8,345 bases of DNA from an uncultured Eubacteriales bacterium (GTDB lineage: Bacteria; Bacillota; Clostridia; Christensenellales; CAG-138): NCBI GenBank assembly GCA_900542615.1, contig UQOG01000089.1, positions 1 through 8,345 on the forward strand, given 5' to 3'. Below the pieces are notes generated by a model that saw nothing but the letters and a program-made list of their open reading frames with translations, had not been told where the DNA came from and made no database searches. Positions 1 through 6,840 of the stretch are shown one piece after another (positions within the stretch are counted from its first letter, which is position 1; each line of letters opens with the position of its first letter). A program made the position numbers and the translations under genes.

Positions 1-13
1 GGAGTTGAAGGAA

Positions 14-96
14 GCCGCTTTAGCGGCGACGCGCAACGACCTTTGCGAACTGCGAGGGGGGCGAGTAGCCCCCCACATGGCGGCGCGACAGAGCGC
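14..96. repeat. Cluster of four GC-rich inverted repeats downstream of sdaAA
   Basis: Four potential hairpins follow one another in the non-coding stretch beyond the sdaAA stop. They are GCCGC/GCGGC at 14-18 and 23-27, CGCAA/TTGCG at 32-36 and 43-47, GGGGGGC/GCCCCCC at 56-62 and 68-74 (7 bp, 5-nt loop), and GCGC/GCGC at 83-86 and 93-96. On the minus strand this is the 3' untranslated region of the sda operon. None of the hairpins is followed by a T-run in that direction, so a classical intrinsic terminator is not supported. The region could be a structured 3' end, a processed repeat element, or the tail of a feature lying outside the window. I see no convincing gene in 1-100. Confidence 0.4.
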
Positions 97-100
97 AAGC

Positions 101-970
101 CTAGTTAAGCCCCTCAGCGATGCGGCGGCCGGTGGGGGTAGCGGCCAAGCCGCCCCGGGCGGTTTCCCGCAGATCCAGGGGGAGGGCCTTGCCCACGGAA
201 CGCATGGCGGACACAGCCTCGTCAAAGGGGATCACGCTGGACACGCCGGCCAGCACCAGGTCGGCGGCCAGGAGAGCGTTGACAGCCCCCATGGCGTTAC
301 GCTTGATGCAGGGGCATTCCACCAGCCCGGCCACGGGATCGCACACAAGGCCCATGACGTTTTTCAGGGCGATGGCTGCCGCGTCCAGGCAGGCGGGGGC
401 TTGGGCGCCGGACAGGGCGGCGATGGCTGCGGCGGCCATGGCGGCGCCGGCGCCGGTTTCCGCCTGGCAGCCGCCTTCCGCCCCGGCGATGGTAGCCTGG
501 GCGGCGATGATGGCGCCGATGGCTGCGGCGGTGAACAGGCCGTCGATGAGCTTGTCATCGCTCCAATTGCGCAGCCGGGCCGCAGAAAGGAGCACCCCGG
601 GCAAAATGCCGCTGGCCCCGGCGGTGGGGGCGGCCACGATCCGGCCCATGGCGGCGTTCACCTCCACCACCGCCATGGCGGCGGCGGCCGCCCGGGTGGC
701 GGTCTTGCCCAGGAAGGCCTTATCCTGATAGGCGTCCAGCTTTTGCGCATCCCCGCCGGACAGGCCGGAAACGGAGCGGGGCGCGTCCTCCAGGCCCTTT
801 TCCACGGAGGCCCGCATCACCGTCAGGTTCTTTTGCATTTCCTCCCGCAGGTCGTTGCGGCCCAAGTCACCCAGCTCCAGCTCCCGCCGGATCATGGCTT
901 CATGGATGGGGATGCCTTCTTCCCGGCAGCAGGCCAGCAGTTCGGCCCCGGTGTTGAATACATAGGTCAT
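101..970 (-). CDS. sdaAA: L-serine dehydratase, iron-sulfur-dependent, alpha subunit
   Basis: This is the catalytic subunit of the two-subunit [4Fe-4S] L-serine dehydratase, a cytosolic enzyme that deaminates L-serine to pyruvate and ammonia. The 289-residue product has the usual length for a separate alpha subunit. Visible motifs are the AAPTAGASGILPG core (about 113-125), EGGCQAE with C168, and GLVCDP...VECPC with C210 and C221. C168, C210 and C221 are the expected cluster cysteines by family comparison. The ATG at 968-970 is preceded by AAGGAGG at a good distance, and the gene starts 12 bp after the sdaAB stop, so the two are co-translated subunits. A slightly odd point is an extra cysteine, C219, two residues before C221, where relatives usually have valine. 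Identification is very secure. Confidence 0.97.
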   Translation of the reverse strand: MTYVFNTGAELLACCREEGIPIHEAMIRRELELGDLGRNDLREEMQKNLTVMRASVEKGLEDAPRSVSGLSGGDAQKLDAYQDKAFLGKTATRAAAAAMAVVEVNAAMGRIVAAPTAGASGILPGVLLSAARLRNWSDDKLIDGLFTAAAIGAIIAAQATIAGAEGGCQAETGAGAAMAAAAIAALSGAQAPACLDAAAIALKNVMGLVCDPVAGLVECPCIKRNAMGAVNALLAADLVLAGVSSVIPFDEAVSAMRSVGKALPLDLRETARGGLAATPTGRRIAEGLN

Positions 971-982
971 GGCACGGCCTCC

Positions 983-1663
983 TTACTGGTTGTCGATGGC
1001 CCGGATGGCCAGGATGTTGTCGCTGCAGGCGAAAACCGCCTCCTGGACGTGGGGGGCCACATGGGTATCGGTCTCGATGATCATATAGGCGTCCTGGCCC
1101 CGGGAATGGCGAAATACCTTCATGCCCGCCACATTGATGGCCGCATCCGCCAATACGGCGGTCACCCGGCAGATGACCCCGGGCTGGTCGTTGTGGCGGA
1201 CGATGAGGGTGGGGTATTCCCCTGTAAATTCCACCTCCAGGCCGTTGATCTCGGTGATGAGGATGTTTCCGCCGCCGATGGAGGCCCCCAATACGTCGGT
1301 GATCCGGCCGTCGTGGCTTTCGATGCGGATGCGGGCCATGTTGGCGTAATCGTAATGGGTGGGGGGGTCCCCCACGAAGCGGATGGTATATTCCACCCCG
1401 GCCTCCTGGGCCAGCAGCCGGGAATAGCGCAGCCGTTCATCGTCCGGGTGCAGGCCCAGCACCCCGGCCAACAGGGCCTTATCGGTGCCGTGGCCCCTGC
1501 CGGTCTGGGCAAAGGAGCCGTATAGGGTCAATTCCGCCCGCTGCACGTCCTCCCCGGCGATGCGCCAGGCCACATAGGCCAGCCGGGCGGCCCCGGCGGT
1601 ATGGGAGCTGGAAGGGCCGATCATCCTTGGCCCCACGATGTCGAAGGTTTTGAAGGTCTGCAT
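983..1663 (-). CDS. sdaAB: L-serine dehydratase, iron-sulfur-dependent, beta subunit
   Basis: This is the beta subunit that pairs with the downstream SdaAA to form the oxygen-sensitive serine dehydratase. The 226-residue product begins with the family signature FDIVGPRMIGPSSSHTAG (residues 7-24). SFAQTGRGHGTDKAL lies at 50-64 and GASIGGGNI at 126-134. A C-terminal ACT domain runs from about residue 150 (YPTLIVRHNDQPGVICRV, then IIETD near 195). In the family the N-terminal domain supports the active site, and the ACT domain is a likely site of ligand sensing or subunit contact. The start at 1663 puts the signature at its normal N-terminal position. It lies 9 bp after the stop of the upstream pseudouridine synthase gene. 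The alpha subunit follows at once, as in most Firmicutes. No truncation or frameshift is seen. Confidence 0.97.
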   Translation of the reverse strand: MQTFKTFDIVGPRMIGPSSSHTAGAARLAYVAWRIAGEDVQRAELTLYGSFAQTGRGHGTDKALLAGVLGLHPDDERLRYSRLLAQEAGVEYTIRFVGDPPTHYDYANMARIRIESHDGRITDVLGASIGGGNILITEINGLEVEFTGEYPTLIVRHNDQPGVICRVTAVLADAAINVAGMKVFRHSRGQDAYMIIETDTHVAPHVQEAVFACSDNILAIRAIDNQ

Positions 1664-1667
1664 GGTT

Positions 1668-1674
1668 CCTCCTT
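1668..1674 (-). promoter_or_regulatory. sdaAB ribosome binding site overlapping the upstream stop codon
   Basis: On the minus strand the sequence reads TTTTAAGGAGGAACCATG. The AAGGAGG Shine-Dalgarno begins inside the TAA stop of the pseudouridine synthase gene and sits 4 nt before the sdaAB ATG. This tight arrangement supports translational coupling within one transcript and fixes the sdaAB start. Confidence 0.8.
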
Positions 1675-3004
1675 AAAAGGTCCAGGGGGGCTGGATCTGC
1701 AAGGGCAGATCGTTGAGATAGGCGTAAGGGCTATCCGGTTCCAGGTCAAAGCGCAGCGCCACGGCGCATAGCCGGGGCAGGGAAACCTTGTGGAGCCGGT
1801 TCCAATCCCGGTCTCCATATTTATCGTCCCCCAAGAGGGGATGGCCCAGATAGGCCATGTGGGCCCGGATCTGATGGGTGCGGCCGGTATGCAGATCCAC
1901 CGCCAGCAGGGAGGCGTCCCCCTTGGCGGAAAGCACCCGGTAGCTGGTGACCATCTCCTTGGCCTCGGGGGCAGGGTGGGCCAGCACCTGGACCCTGGCC
2001 CGCTGGGGATCCTTCCGGGCATAGGCCGTCCGGGTGGCCTGGGGCGGCTGGGGCCGGCCCTTGACCACGCAATGGTAGGTCTTATGGATTTGGCGCTGGG
2101 CAAAGGCCGCAAGCAGGGCGTCCCGGCAGGGGGCGTTCCGGGCAAAGAGCACCAGGCCCGTGGTGTTCACATCCAGCCGGTGGAGGGGATAGACAGGCCC
2201 AAACAGGCCAGCAAGCCGGGCTTCCAGGGTATCCGCCCCCGGGGCCTCGTCCGCTGCGGCGGTGGCCAGGCCCGTGGGTTTGTCCACTGCCAGCAGGTTT
2301 TCATCCTGGTAGACCAGCCGGAACCCCGCCGCCGCCCCAGCCATAGCCGGGGCAAAGCCGGGGGTATCCCAGGCGCCCCCCTGGGGCAGGGCGGTAAAGG
2401 TCATGGCCTTGTGCAGGGTGGGATGTTCGATGGTGAGGGAATAGGCCCATAGGGCCAGCTGCTGCCCGGGCTTTGCCTGGGGGTTATAGCGCTGGTCCCC
2501 GTAGAGGGGGAGGCCCGCCCCTGCGAATTGCAGGCGGATCTGGTGGTGGCGGCCGGTGTACAGGGCCACGTCCGCCAGGGTAAGGCCCTGGGCATAGGCC
2601 AGGGGCTGATAGGATAGCCGGGCCGGCTTGGCCTCCGGGTCCTGGGCCTGGCACAGGCAGGCGCCCCCCTCCGGCAGCCGCCGGATATACCCCTGGAGCT
2701 GGCCGCCCGCCCCGTGGCCGCAGGCCAGGGCAAAATACCGCTTCCTGGCCCCGTGGCCCGCGAATTGGCTGCTGAGCCGGCTGGCCGCCTTGGAGGTGCG
2801 GGCAAATACCATCACCCCCCCGGCGGGCCGGTCCAGCCGGTGGACCAGGCCCAGGTATACGGCCCCGGGCTTGTGATAGGCTTCTTTGATATAGGCCTTT
2901 AGGGCGGTGAGCAGGTCCAGATCCCCGCTCTCATCCGCCTGCACCGGCATGTTGGGAGGCTTGACCACCACCAGCAGGTGGTTGTCCTGATACAGGATAT
3001 CCAT
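1673..3004 (-). CDS. Tandem RluA-family pseudouridine synthase (two catalytic domains fused)
   Basis: This 443-residue protein contains two complete RluA-type pseudouridine synthase domains, which isomerise uridine to pseudouridine in RNA. Domain 1 (about 1-215) has HRLDRPAGG with catalytic D58, TGRHHQIR at 150-157 and YGDQRYN at 168-174. Domain 2 (about 228-443) has HRLDVNTTG with catalytic D278, TGRTHQIR at 373-380 and LGDDKYG at 391-397. A short Ala/Gly-rich linker near 217-227 joins them. Family members normally have one catalytic domain of 220-330 residues, often with an S4 domain; no S4 domain is visible here. The ATG lies 1 bp after the methyltransferase stop (TGA-T-ATG) with no strong Shine-Dalgarno, which suggests coupled translation. 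Domain 1 resembles short single-domain clostridial synthases. The target uridines, in rRNA or tRNA, cannot be told from sequence alone. Confidence 0.9.
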   Translation of the reverse strand: MDILYQDNHLLVVVKPPNMPVQADESGDLDLLTALKAYIKEAYHKPGAVYLGLVHRLDRPAGGVMVFARTSKAASRLSSQFAGHGARKRYFALACGHGAGGQLQGYIRRLPEGGACLCQAQDPEAKPARLSYQPLAYAQGLTLADVALYTGRHHQIRLQFAGAGLPLYGDQRYNPQAKPGQQLALWAYSLTIEHPTLHKAMTFTALPQGGAWDTPGFAPAMAGAAAGFRLVYQDENLLAVDKPTGLATAAADEAPGADTLEARLAGLFGPVYPLHRLDVNTTGLVLFARNAPCRDALLAAFAQRQIHKTYHCVVKGRPQPPQATRTAYARKDPQRARVQVLAHPAPEAKEMVTSYRVLSAKGDASLLAVDLHTGRTHQIRAHMAYLGHPLLGDDKYGDRDWNRLHKVSLPRLCAVALRFDLEPDSPYAYLNDLPLQIQPPWTF

Positions 3005-3005
3005 A

Positions 3006-3854
3006 TCACCGATACCAGCGGCCGCTGGCCCCGCAGGGCAGCACCAGGGTCCCCCGGGAGATGGGCAAGCCCACCTCCCCGGCTTCGATCCGGCCGCCCC
3101 GGCCGGGCAGGGCGGCCTGGAGCACGTTGGAAAGCACCGTGGGCGCCAGGCCCGTGGTATAGGAATTGATCAGGAAAAACCGGGCCTCCGGAGACAGGAG
3201 CTTGCAGCATTCCGCCACCAGGGGGTAAAGGTTTTCCTCGATCTTCCACATTTCGCCCCCCGGGCCTCGGCCATAGCTGGGAGGGTCCATGAGAATCCCC
3301 TCATATTGCCGGCCCCGGCGCTGCTCCCGCAGCACGAATTTCATCACATCGTCCACGATAAAGCGCACGGGCTTCTCTCCCAGGCCGCACAGGGCCAAGT
3401 TTTCCTTGGCCCAGGCCACCATGCCTTTGGCCGCGTCCACGTGGACTACCTCCGCCCCCGCCGCCGCCAGGGCGCAGGTGGCGCCCCCGGTATAGGCGAA
3501 TAGGTTCAGGGCCCGGAAGGGCTTGGGCGCCTTTTTCACCAGGCTCCGCATCCAGTCCCAATTGACCGCCTGCTCCGGGAACAGGCCCGTGTGCTTAAAG
3601 CCCGTGGGCCGCACCTGGAAGGTCAGGTCCCGGTATTGGATGGCCCAGCTTTCGGGCAGGGCCTTGGCGTATTCCCAATGGCCGCCTCCGGAGGCGGAGC
3701 GGATATAGCGGGCGTCCACGGACCGGGGCTCCTGCATGGGCCAAACCGCCTGGGGGTCCGGCCGCAGCAGCCGAACCTGGCCCCAGCGTTCCAGCTTATT
3801 GCCGTTGCCCGCGTCCAGGATCTCATAATCTTGCCAAGCGTCCGCCAAATACAT
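3006..3854 (-). CDS. Class I SAM-dependent methyltransferase, RlmI/RlmK-like, without PUA domain
   Basis: This is a probable RNA methyltransferase of the RlmI/RlmK-related group (Methyltrans_SAM type). Counting from the longer ATG at 3860, motifs are HTGLFPEQAVNWDW at about 90-103, the SAM-binding loop LNLFAYTGGAT at 118-128, the acidic end of strand 2 (VDAAKG, 141-146), and DPPSYGRG at 192-199 as catalytic motif IV. E. coli RlmI is near 400 residues with an N-terminal PUA domain. This protein is about 282 residues and lacks an obvious PUA, so the substrate is uncertain. It could methylate C5 of cytosine or a guanine in 23S rRNA, or another target. Two ATGs lie in frame at 3860 and 3854; I choose 3854 because an AGGGGG tract sits 7 nt before it but only 1 nt before the other. 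It heads the operon with the pseudouridine synthase, consistent with RNA modification. No convincing promoter was seen upstream. Confidence 0.88.
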   Translation of the reverse strand: MYLADAWQDYEILDAGNGNKLERWGQVRLLRPDPQAVWPMQEPRSVDARYIRSASGGGHWEYAKALPESWAIQYRDLTFQVRPTGFKHTGLFPEQAVNWDWMRSLVKKAPKPFRALNLFAYTGGATCALAAAGAEVVHVDAAKGMVAWAKENLALCGLGEKPVRFIVDDVMKFVLREQRRGRQYEGILMDPPSYGRGPGGEMWKIEENLYPLVAECCKLLSPEARFFLINSYTTGLAPTVLSNVLQAALPGRGGRIEAGEVGLPISRGTLVLPCGASGRWYR

Positions 3855-3861
3855 ATGCATT

Positions 3862-3867
3862 CCCCCT
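3862..3867 (-). promoter_or_regulatory. Ribosome binding site that decides the methyltransferase start
   Basis: On the minus strand the sequence reads AGGGGGAATGCATATG. The purine tract is a weak Shine-Dalgarno. It is 1 nt from the first ATG, which is too close, and 7 nt from the second, which is normal spacing. This favours initiation at 3854 and drops two residues from the longer reading. Confidence 0.5.
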
Positions 3868-3896
3868 ATCGGTGTGAAAAGTAAAACGAGCCGGTG

Positions 3897-3932
3897 AAAA
3901 AAGGCTGTGGCCGCCGGGAGGGGGACACAGCC
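3897..3932 (-). terminator. Rho-independent terminator after cvpA
   Basis: On the minus strand GGCTGTG (complement of 3926-3932) and CACAGCC (complement of 3903-3909) form a perfect 7-bp stem around a 16-nt GC-rich loop. Six T residues (complement of 3897-3902) follow directly. It lies 13 bp after the cvpA stop and upstream of the methyltransferase start, so it separates the two minus-strand operons. This is the clearest terminator in the window. Confidence 0.9.
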
Positions 3933-3945
3933 GGGATACGCCTGC

Positions 3946-4653
3946 TCATGCGCCGGGCATGAGGGCCAAAAGGAAGTTGGAGCGGTAAAAGAAGGCGGAG
4001 AATACCGAGTGATCCACCAGGGCCTGCACCAGCTCGAATTGACCCAGAATGGTCAAGCCGATGGGCAGGAGCATAAACAGCAGGAACAGGGCAAACATGC
4101 CCCGAAGCACGCCCAGGCCCATGCCCAACAGGGAATCCCCGCTGCGCAGCTGGGGGAAGGTCCAGGCATAGTCCACCCCATTGATGACAAAGGCCAGAAT
4201 CAGCCGCACCAAGGCAAAAATAACCAGGAACACCAAAATGTTGATAAACACGCACACAATGGTTTGGTTAAAATAATCCCCCAAGGTGGTGACCCCCTGG
4301 TCGGCAAAGGCTTCGGTGGCGATGTTTTCGCTGATTTCCTTGGCCATGGGGTAGGGGAGCCGGGCGGAATTGATGATATCGGAAAGCTCCTGGGCGCTGA
4401 TGGAGGAAATATCCGCCCGGACGTATTCCGCATTGGTGATATATTCGCTGCCCTCGGTATAGTAGAGCATCATGTTATAGAGGGATTCGCTGGCGCGAAT
4501 GCCATTGGCCCCCAGGGGCATGAACAGCAGGGCCAGCAAAACGGAAATAAGATAGGCGCCCAGGTTGAACAGGGTGGCCAAAAAGCCCCGATACAGCCCG
4601 GCCAGGGCAAATAGCGCCAGAATCGCCAGCACGGCAATATCGATGGGATTCAT
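3946..4653 (-). CDS. CvpA-family membrane protein
   Basis: This 235-residue integral membrane protein fits the CvpA family, named for a gene needed for colicin V production; its biochemical function in Firmicutes is not known. The N-terminus, MNPIDIAVLAILALFALAGLYRG, is typical: a short polar start, a first membrane segment (about 5-24), then a YRG-type turn. Further membrane segments are at about 28-48, 132-157 and 177-205. A roughly 80-residue polar stretch (50-130) between segments 2 and 3 is probably outside the membrane. The reading frame stays open upstream to 4857, but the true start is 4653, where AAAGGAGG lies 7 nt before the ATG. It is the last gene of the dgk-like/DUF5711-like/cvpA operon, 46 bp after its neighbour and followed by a strong terminator. 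Confidence 0.85.
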   Translation of the reverse strand: MNPIDIAVLAILALFALAGLYRGFLATLFNLGAYLISVLLALLFMPLGANGIRASESLYNMMLYYTEGSEYITNAEYVRADISSISAQELSDIINSARLPYPMAKEISENIATEAFADQGVTTLGDYFNQTIVCVFINILVFLVIFALVRLILAFVINGVDYAWTFPQLRSGDSLLGMGLGVLRGMFALFLLFMLLPIGLTILGQFELVQALVDHSVFSAFFYRSNFLLALMPGA

Positions 4654-4660
4654 AAACACG

Positions 4661-4669
4661 CCTCCTTTT
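4661..4669 (-). promoter_or_regulatory. cvpA ribosome binding site fixing the internal start
   Basis: On the minus strand AAAAGGAGG is followed by 7 nt and the ATG at 4651-4653. This strong site, together with the typical CvpA N-terminus that follows, rejects the 68-residue upstream extension, which would overlap the preceding gene. Confidence 0.85.
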
Positions 4670-4699
4670 CCGACGATTTCCCGGGAAATGGGGCGGCCC

Positions 4700-5815
4700 C
4701 TATCGCAGGGGCGCCACATACAAGCCATTGCCGCTGGTGAGCAGCAGATGGGTCTCCGAAAGCTTCTGGACCCGTTCCACCGTGCGGGGCAGGGCGGATG
4801 CGCTGGTCTGCTTGCCGGTGGAGGAATAGGTATACAGGGTATCGCTGGTGCAGGCATAGAGCTTGCCCTCCGCCAGGAAGGCGCCCAGGGTGCCGGCGGG
4901 CAGCTGCACGGCGCTCACCGTAGCGCTGGCCGTATCCCCTTCGGGCAGGGCGTAAATCTTTACCGTGCCGGTGGTGCCGGTGGAGCCCCGCTCCCGGTAC
5001 AGGAACAGGGGAGTGGAACCGGCGGTGGATACGTCGCACAGATCCCAGCCGTATACCAGCAGCCGGTAGGCCTCCGTATTCCCCGTGCGGGTGAAGCGGA
5101 TCAGGTTGTTGGTGCAGCTGAAAAAGATGCTGTTTTGCGTAAACCATACCTGATCCACCAGCTGGCCCTGGATGGTCATAACCCCGGTGGTGTGGTTGGT
5201 GGCCAGGTTATAGGTGGTTAGGGTGGATAAGGGCAGGGAGCCCGCCGGGGACATCTCCAGGGTCCATAGGGTATCGTCCTGGGTCTGGGCAAAGCCAAAA
5301 TTCACCAATTCGCTGTCCGGGAAGTCCATCTGATCGGTCTGAACCCCGGTTTTATCATACACCTGCAGGGACATGGCCTGGCCTTCGCCCCGCAGCAGCA
5401 CCGCCACATGGCTTACCCCGCAGGCCACCTGCTCCACCTGCTGGGTAAAGGTCAAGGATTCCGCCGCACCCAGGATCTGCACCGCCGTTTCGTGATACAG
5501 CACCGACAGGGTGGGAGATGCCGCCAGCTGCACGGAGCCGGTGCTTACCTGGTAGGAAGCGTCTTTTTTCGCGTCCAGCAGGTCGTCATAGGTGAGCCGG
5601 TCCCCGTACATATAGAGGAACCCGCTGCCGGTAAATACATAGTTGGTATCCGCCGTAAAGGGCAGCTGTTCCAGCCCCTGGCTCTGCTCCTGGCTGCCCG
5701 TCAGGGCGAATATGCCATAGGCCGCCCCTCCCAGCACCAGGATGATACCCAGGATCAGGCCGATCCGCAGCAGGGCCGAGCCCTTTTTCCGGATGATAAA
5801 GCGTCGCTTACGCAT
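4700..5815 (-). CDS. DUF5711-like membrane-anchored protein, probable extracytoplasmic beta-propeller
   Basis: This 371-residue protein has a strongly basic N-terminus (MRKRRFIIRKKG), one membrane segment (about 16-38, rich in Ile, Leu and Gly), and a long outer domain. The outer domain is rich in Thr, Ser, Gly and aromatic residues with recurring short beta-strand-like stretches such as GSGFLYMYGDRLTYDD (about 62-77), LLVYGWDLCDVS, and a C-terminal TSGNGLYVAPLR. This pattern suggests a propeller of repeated blades. I recognise it as resembling DUF5711 proteins of Clostridia, whose function is unknown; assignment is by general resemblance and gene context. The positive-inside rule places the large domain outside the cell. 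GGAGG precedes the ATG by 4-5 nt. It lies 23 bp after the lipid kinase and 46 bp before cvpA, so all three probably share a transcript and act at the envelope. Confidence 0.75.
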   Translation of the reverse strand: MRKRRFIIRKKGSALLRIGLILGIILVLGGAAYGIFALTGSQEQSQGLEQLPFTADTNYVFTGSGFLYMYGDRLTYDDLLDAKKDASYQVSTGSVQLAASPTLSVLYHETAVQILGAAESLTFTQQVEQVACGVSHVAVLLRGEGQAMSLQVYDKTGVQTDQMDFPDSELVNFGFAQTQDDTLWTLEMSPAGSLPLSTLTTYNLATNHTTGVMTIQGQLVDQVWFTQNSIFFSCTNNLIRFTRTGNTEAYRLLVYGWDLCDVSTAGSTPLFLYRERGSTGTTGTVKIYALPEGDTASATVSAVQLPAGTLGAFLAEGKLYACTSDTLYTYSSTGKQTSASALPRTVERVQKLSETHLLLTSGNGLYVAPLR

Positions 5816-5838
5816 ATTTCCTCCATGGTGGCCGGGCC

Positions 5839-6717
5839 TTAGCCCCGCAGCAGCACCGGAATGGCCCCGGGCAATGCCCGAAATACCACCGGCGGCTGGC
5901 TTTTAAGCTCCCCATCCAGATCCAGCGGCCCTCCCGCCGGACAGGAAAGCTCCAGCTCCTGCACCTTGAAATAGTCCACCTCCGCCAGATCCAGATGGGC
6001 GCCCTTGACAAAGCGCGCAATGGCCGGCAAAAACTTGTAAAAGGGCATATCCTTTACCAGGCACACATCCAGCAGCCCGTCAAAGGGGTCTGCCTGGGGG
6101 GTGGCGTTCATGCCCCCGCCCAGATAGCGGCCGTTGGCCGCCACCAGAATGAAGCCCGTGGTCTCCGTGACCCCTTCCGAACGCTTTAGAGTCAGCTTCA
6201 GCCGCCGCAGATGGAAAAGCGCTTCCACAATGCCCAGCAAATAGGGCAACATGCCGTTGAGCCGTTTTTTATACTTCTCCACCCGCTGCAATACGTCCAC
6301 GTCAAACCCGTAGCCCGCCGCGTTGATGAAAAAGCAATCGTTAGCCATGCCCGCGTCCATAGGCTGGACCCGGCCATGAAGCACCACATCCAGCGCCTCC
6401 AAGGGGTCCGTGGGCAGGCCCAGGGTGCGGGCCAGATCGTTGCCCGTCCCCAAGGGAAGGATTCCCATTACAGCCCCTGTGCCATACAGGGCGGAGGCTA
6501 CTTCGCTGATGGTGCCGTCCCCGCCAACGGCGATGATACGCCGCTCTCCCGCGGCCACCGCCTGCCGGGTCAGCTCTACCGCGTGGCCGGGATGCTCGGA
6601 CCGGGCATAGCCGTAATCCACGCCCTTGGCGTCCAATATTGCCCGCAGCTGGGGAAAGTACTTTGCACCGCGACCGGTGCCGGCCACGGGATTCAAAATA
6701 AAAAACAGTCGTTCCAT
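5839..6717 (-). CDS. Diacylglycerol kinase-family lipid kinase (DgkB/YegS-like)
   Basis: This 292-residue soluble, membrane-associating kinase of the DAGK catalytic family probably phosphorylates diacylglycerol or a related lipid and returns it to phospholipid synthesis. Motifs in order are NPVAGTGRG at 9-17, the nucleotide-binding GGDGT at 65-69, PLGTGNDLAR at 88-97, a DAG at 121-123, GGGMNATPQADPFDGLLDV at 200-218, and DLDGE at 266-270. All are intact and in normal order, and the length is typical. The ATG at 6717 is preceded by a modest AGAGG about 9 nt upstream. It is the first gene of an operon with the DUF5711-like and CvpA genes. Bacterial DgkB recycles diacylglycerol released by lipoteichoic acid synthesis, so a cell-envelope role fits, but the substrate (diacylglycerol, sphingoid base or other) cannot be fixed from sequence. 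Confidence 0.93.
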   Translation of the reverse strand: MERLFFILNPVAGTGRGAKYFPQLRAILDAKGVDYGYARSEHPGHAVELTRQAVAAGERRIIAVGGDGTISEVASALYGTGAVMGILPLGTGNDLARTLGLPTDPLEALDVVLHGRVQPMDAGMANDCFFINAAGYGFDVDVLQRVEKYKKRLNGMLPYLLGIVEALFHLRRLKLTLKRSEGVTETTGFILVAANGRYLGGGMNATPQADPFDGLLDVCLVKDMPFYKFLPAIARFVKGAHLDLAEVDYFKVQELELSCPAGGPLDLDGELKSQPPVVFRALPGAIPVLLRG

Positions 6718-6781
6718 CCTACCATACCTCTATAGGGCCAGCGCCCAACAGACCCTGAAACCCCAAGATAATCCTTTTCCT

Positions 6782-6810
6782 ATCATAATCGAAAACCCGC
6801 CAATTGTACA
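6782..6810 (-). promoter_or_regulatory. Predicted sigma-70-type promoter of the lipid kinase operon
   Basis: On the minus strand TGTACA (6805-6810, 4 of 6 to TTGACA) is separated by 17 bp from TATGAT (6782-6787, 5 of 6 to TATAAT). Transcription would begin near 6775, giving a leader of roughly 60 nt with no recognisable riboswitch. A weaker alternative lies just upstream: TTGTTC, 15 bp, TACAAT. Confidence 0.5.
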
Positions 6811-6840
6811 GCCGCCTTTCCGTGAACAAGCTGTGATATT

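Noticed and set aside
5..1525. 506-residue open frame on the plus strand opposite sdaAA and sdaAB
   Set aside because: It runs antisense to two certain genes, is full of Gly, His, Ala and Gln as expected of a GC-rich shadow frame, and shows no recognisable domain.
3868..3896. Promoter for the methyltransferase operon just upstream of its start
   Set aside because: Only loose T-rich matches such as TACTTT are present, with no acceptable -35 box at 16-18 bp spacing.
4654..4857. 68-residue N-terminal extension of the CvpA-family protein
   Set aside because: It overlaps the end of the DUF5711-like gene, is Pro/Ala/Arg-rich, and a strong ribosome binding site with a typical CvpA N-terminus lies at 4653.
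6718..6780. Riboswitch or attenuator in the lipid kinase leader
   Set aside because: The leader is about 60 nt and no conserved aptamer motif or terminator/antiterminator pair could be seen.
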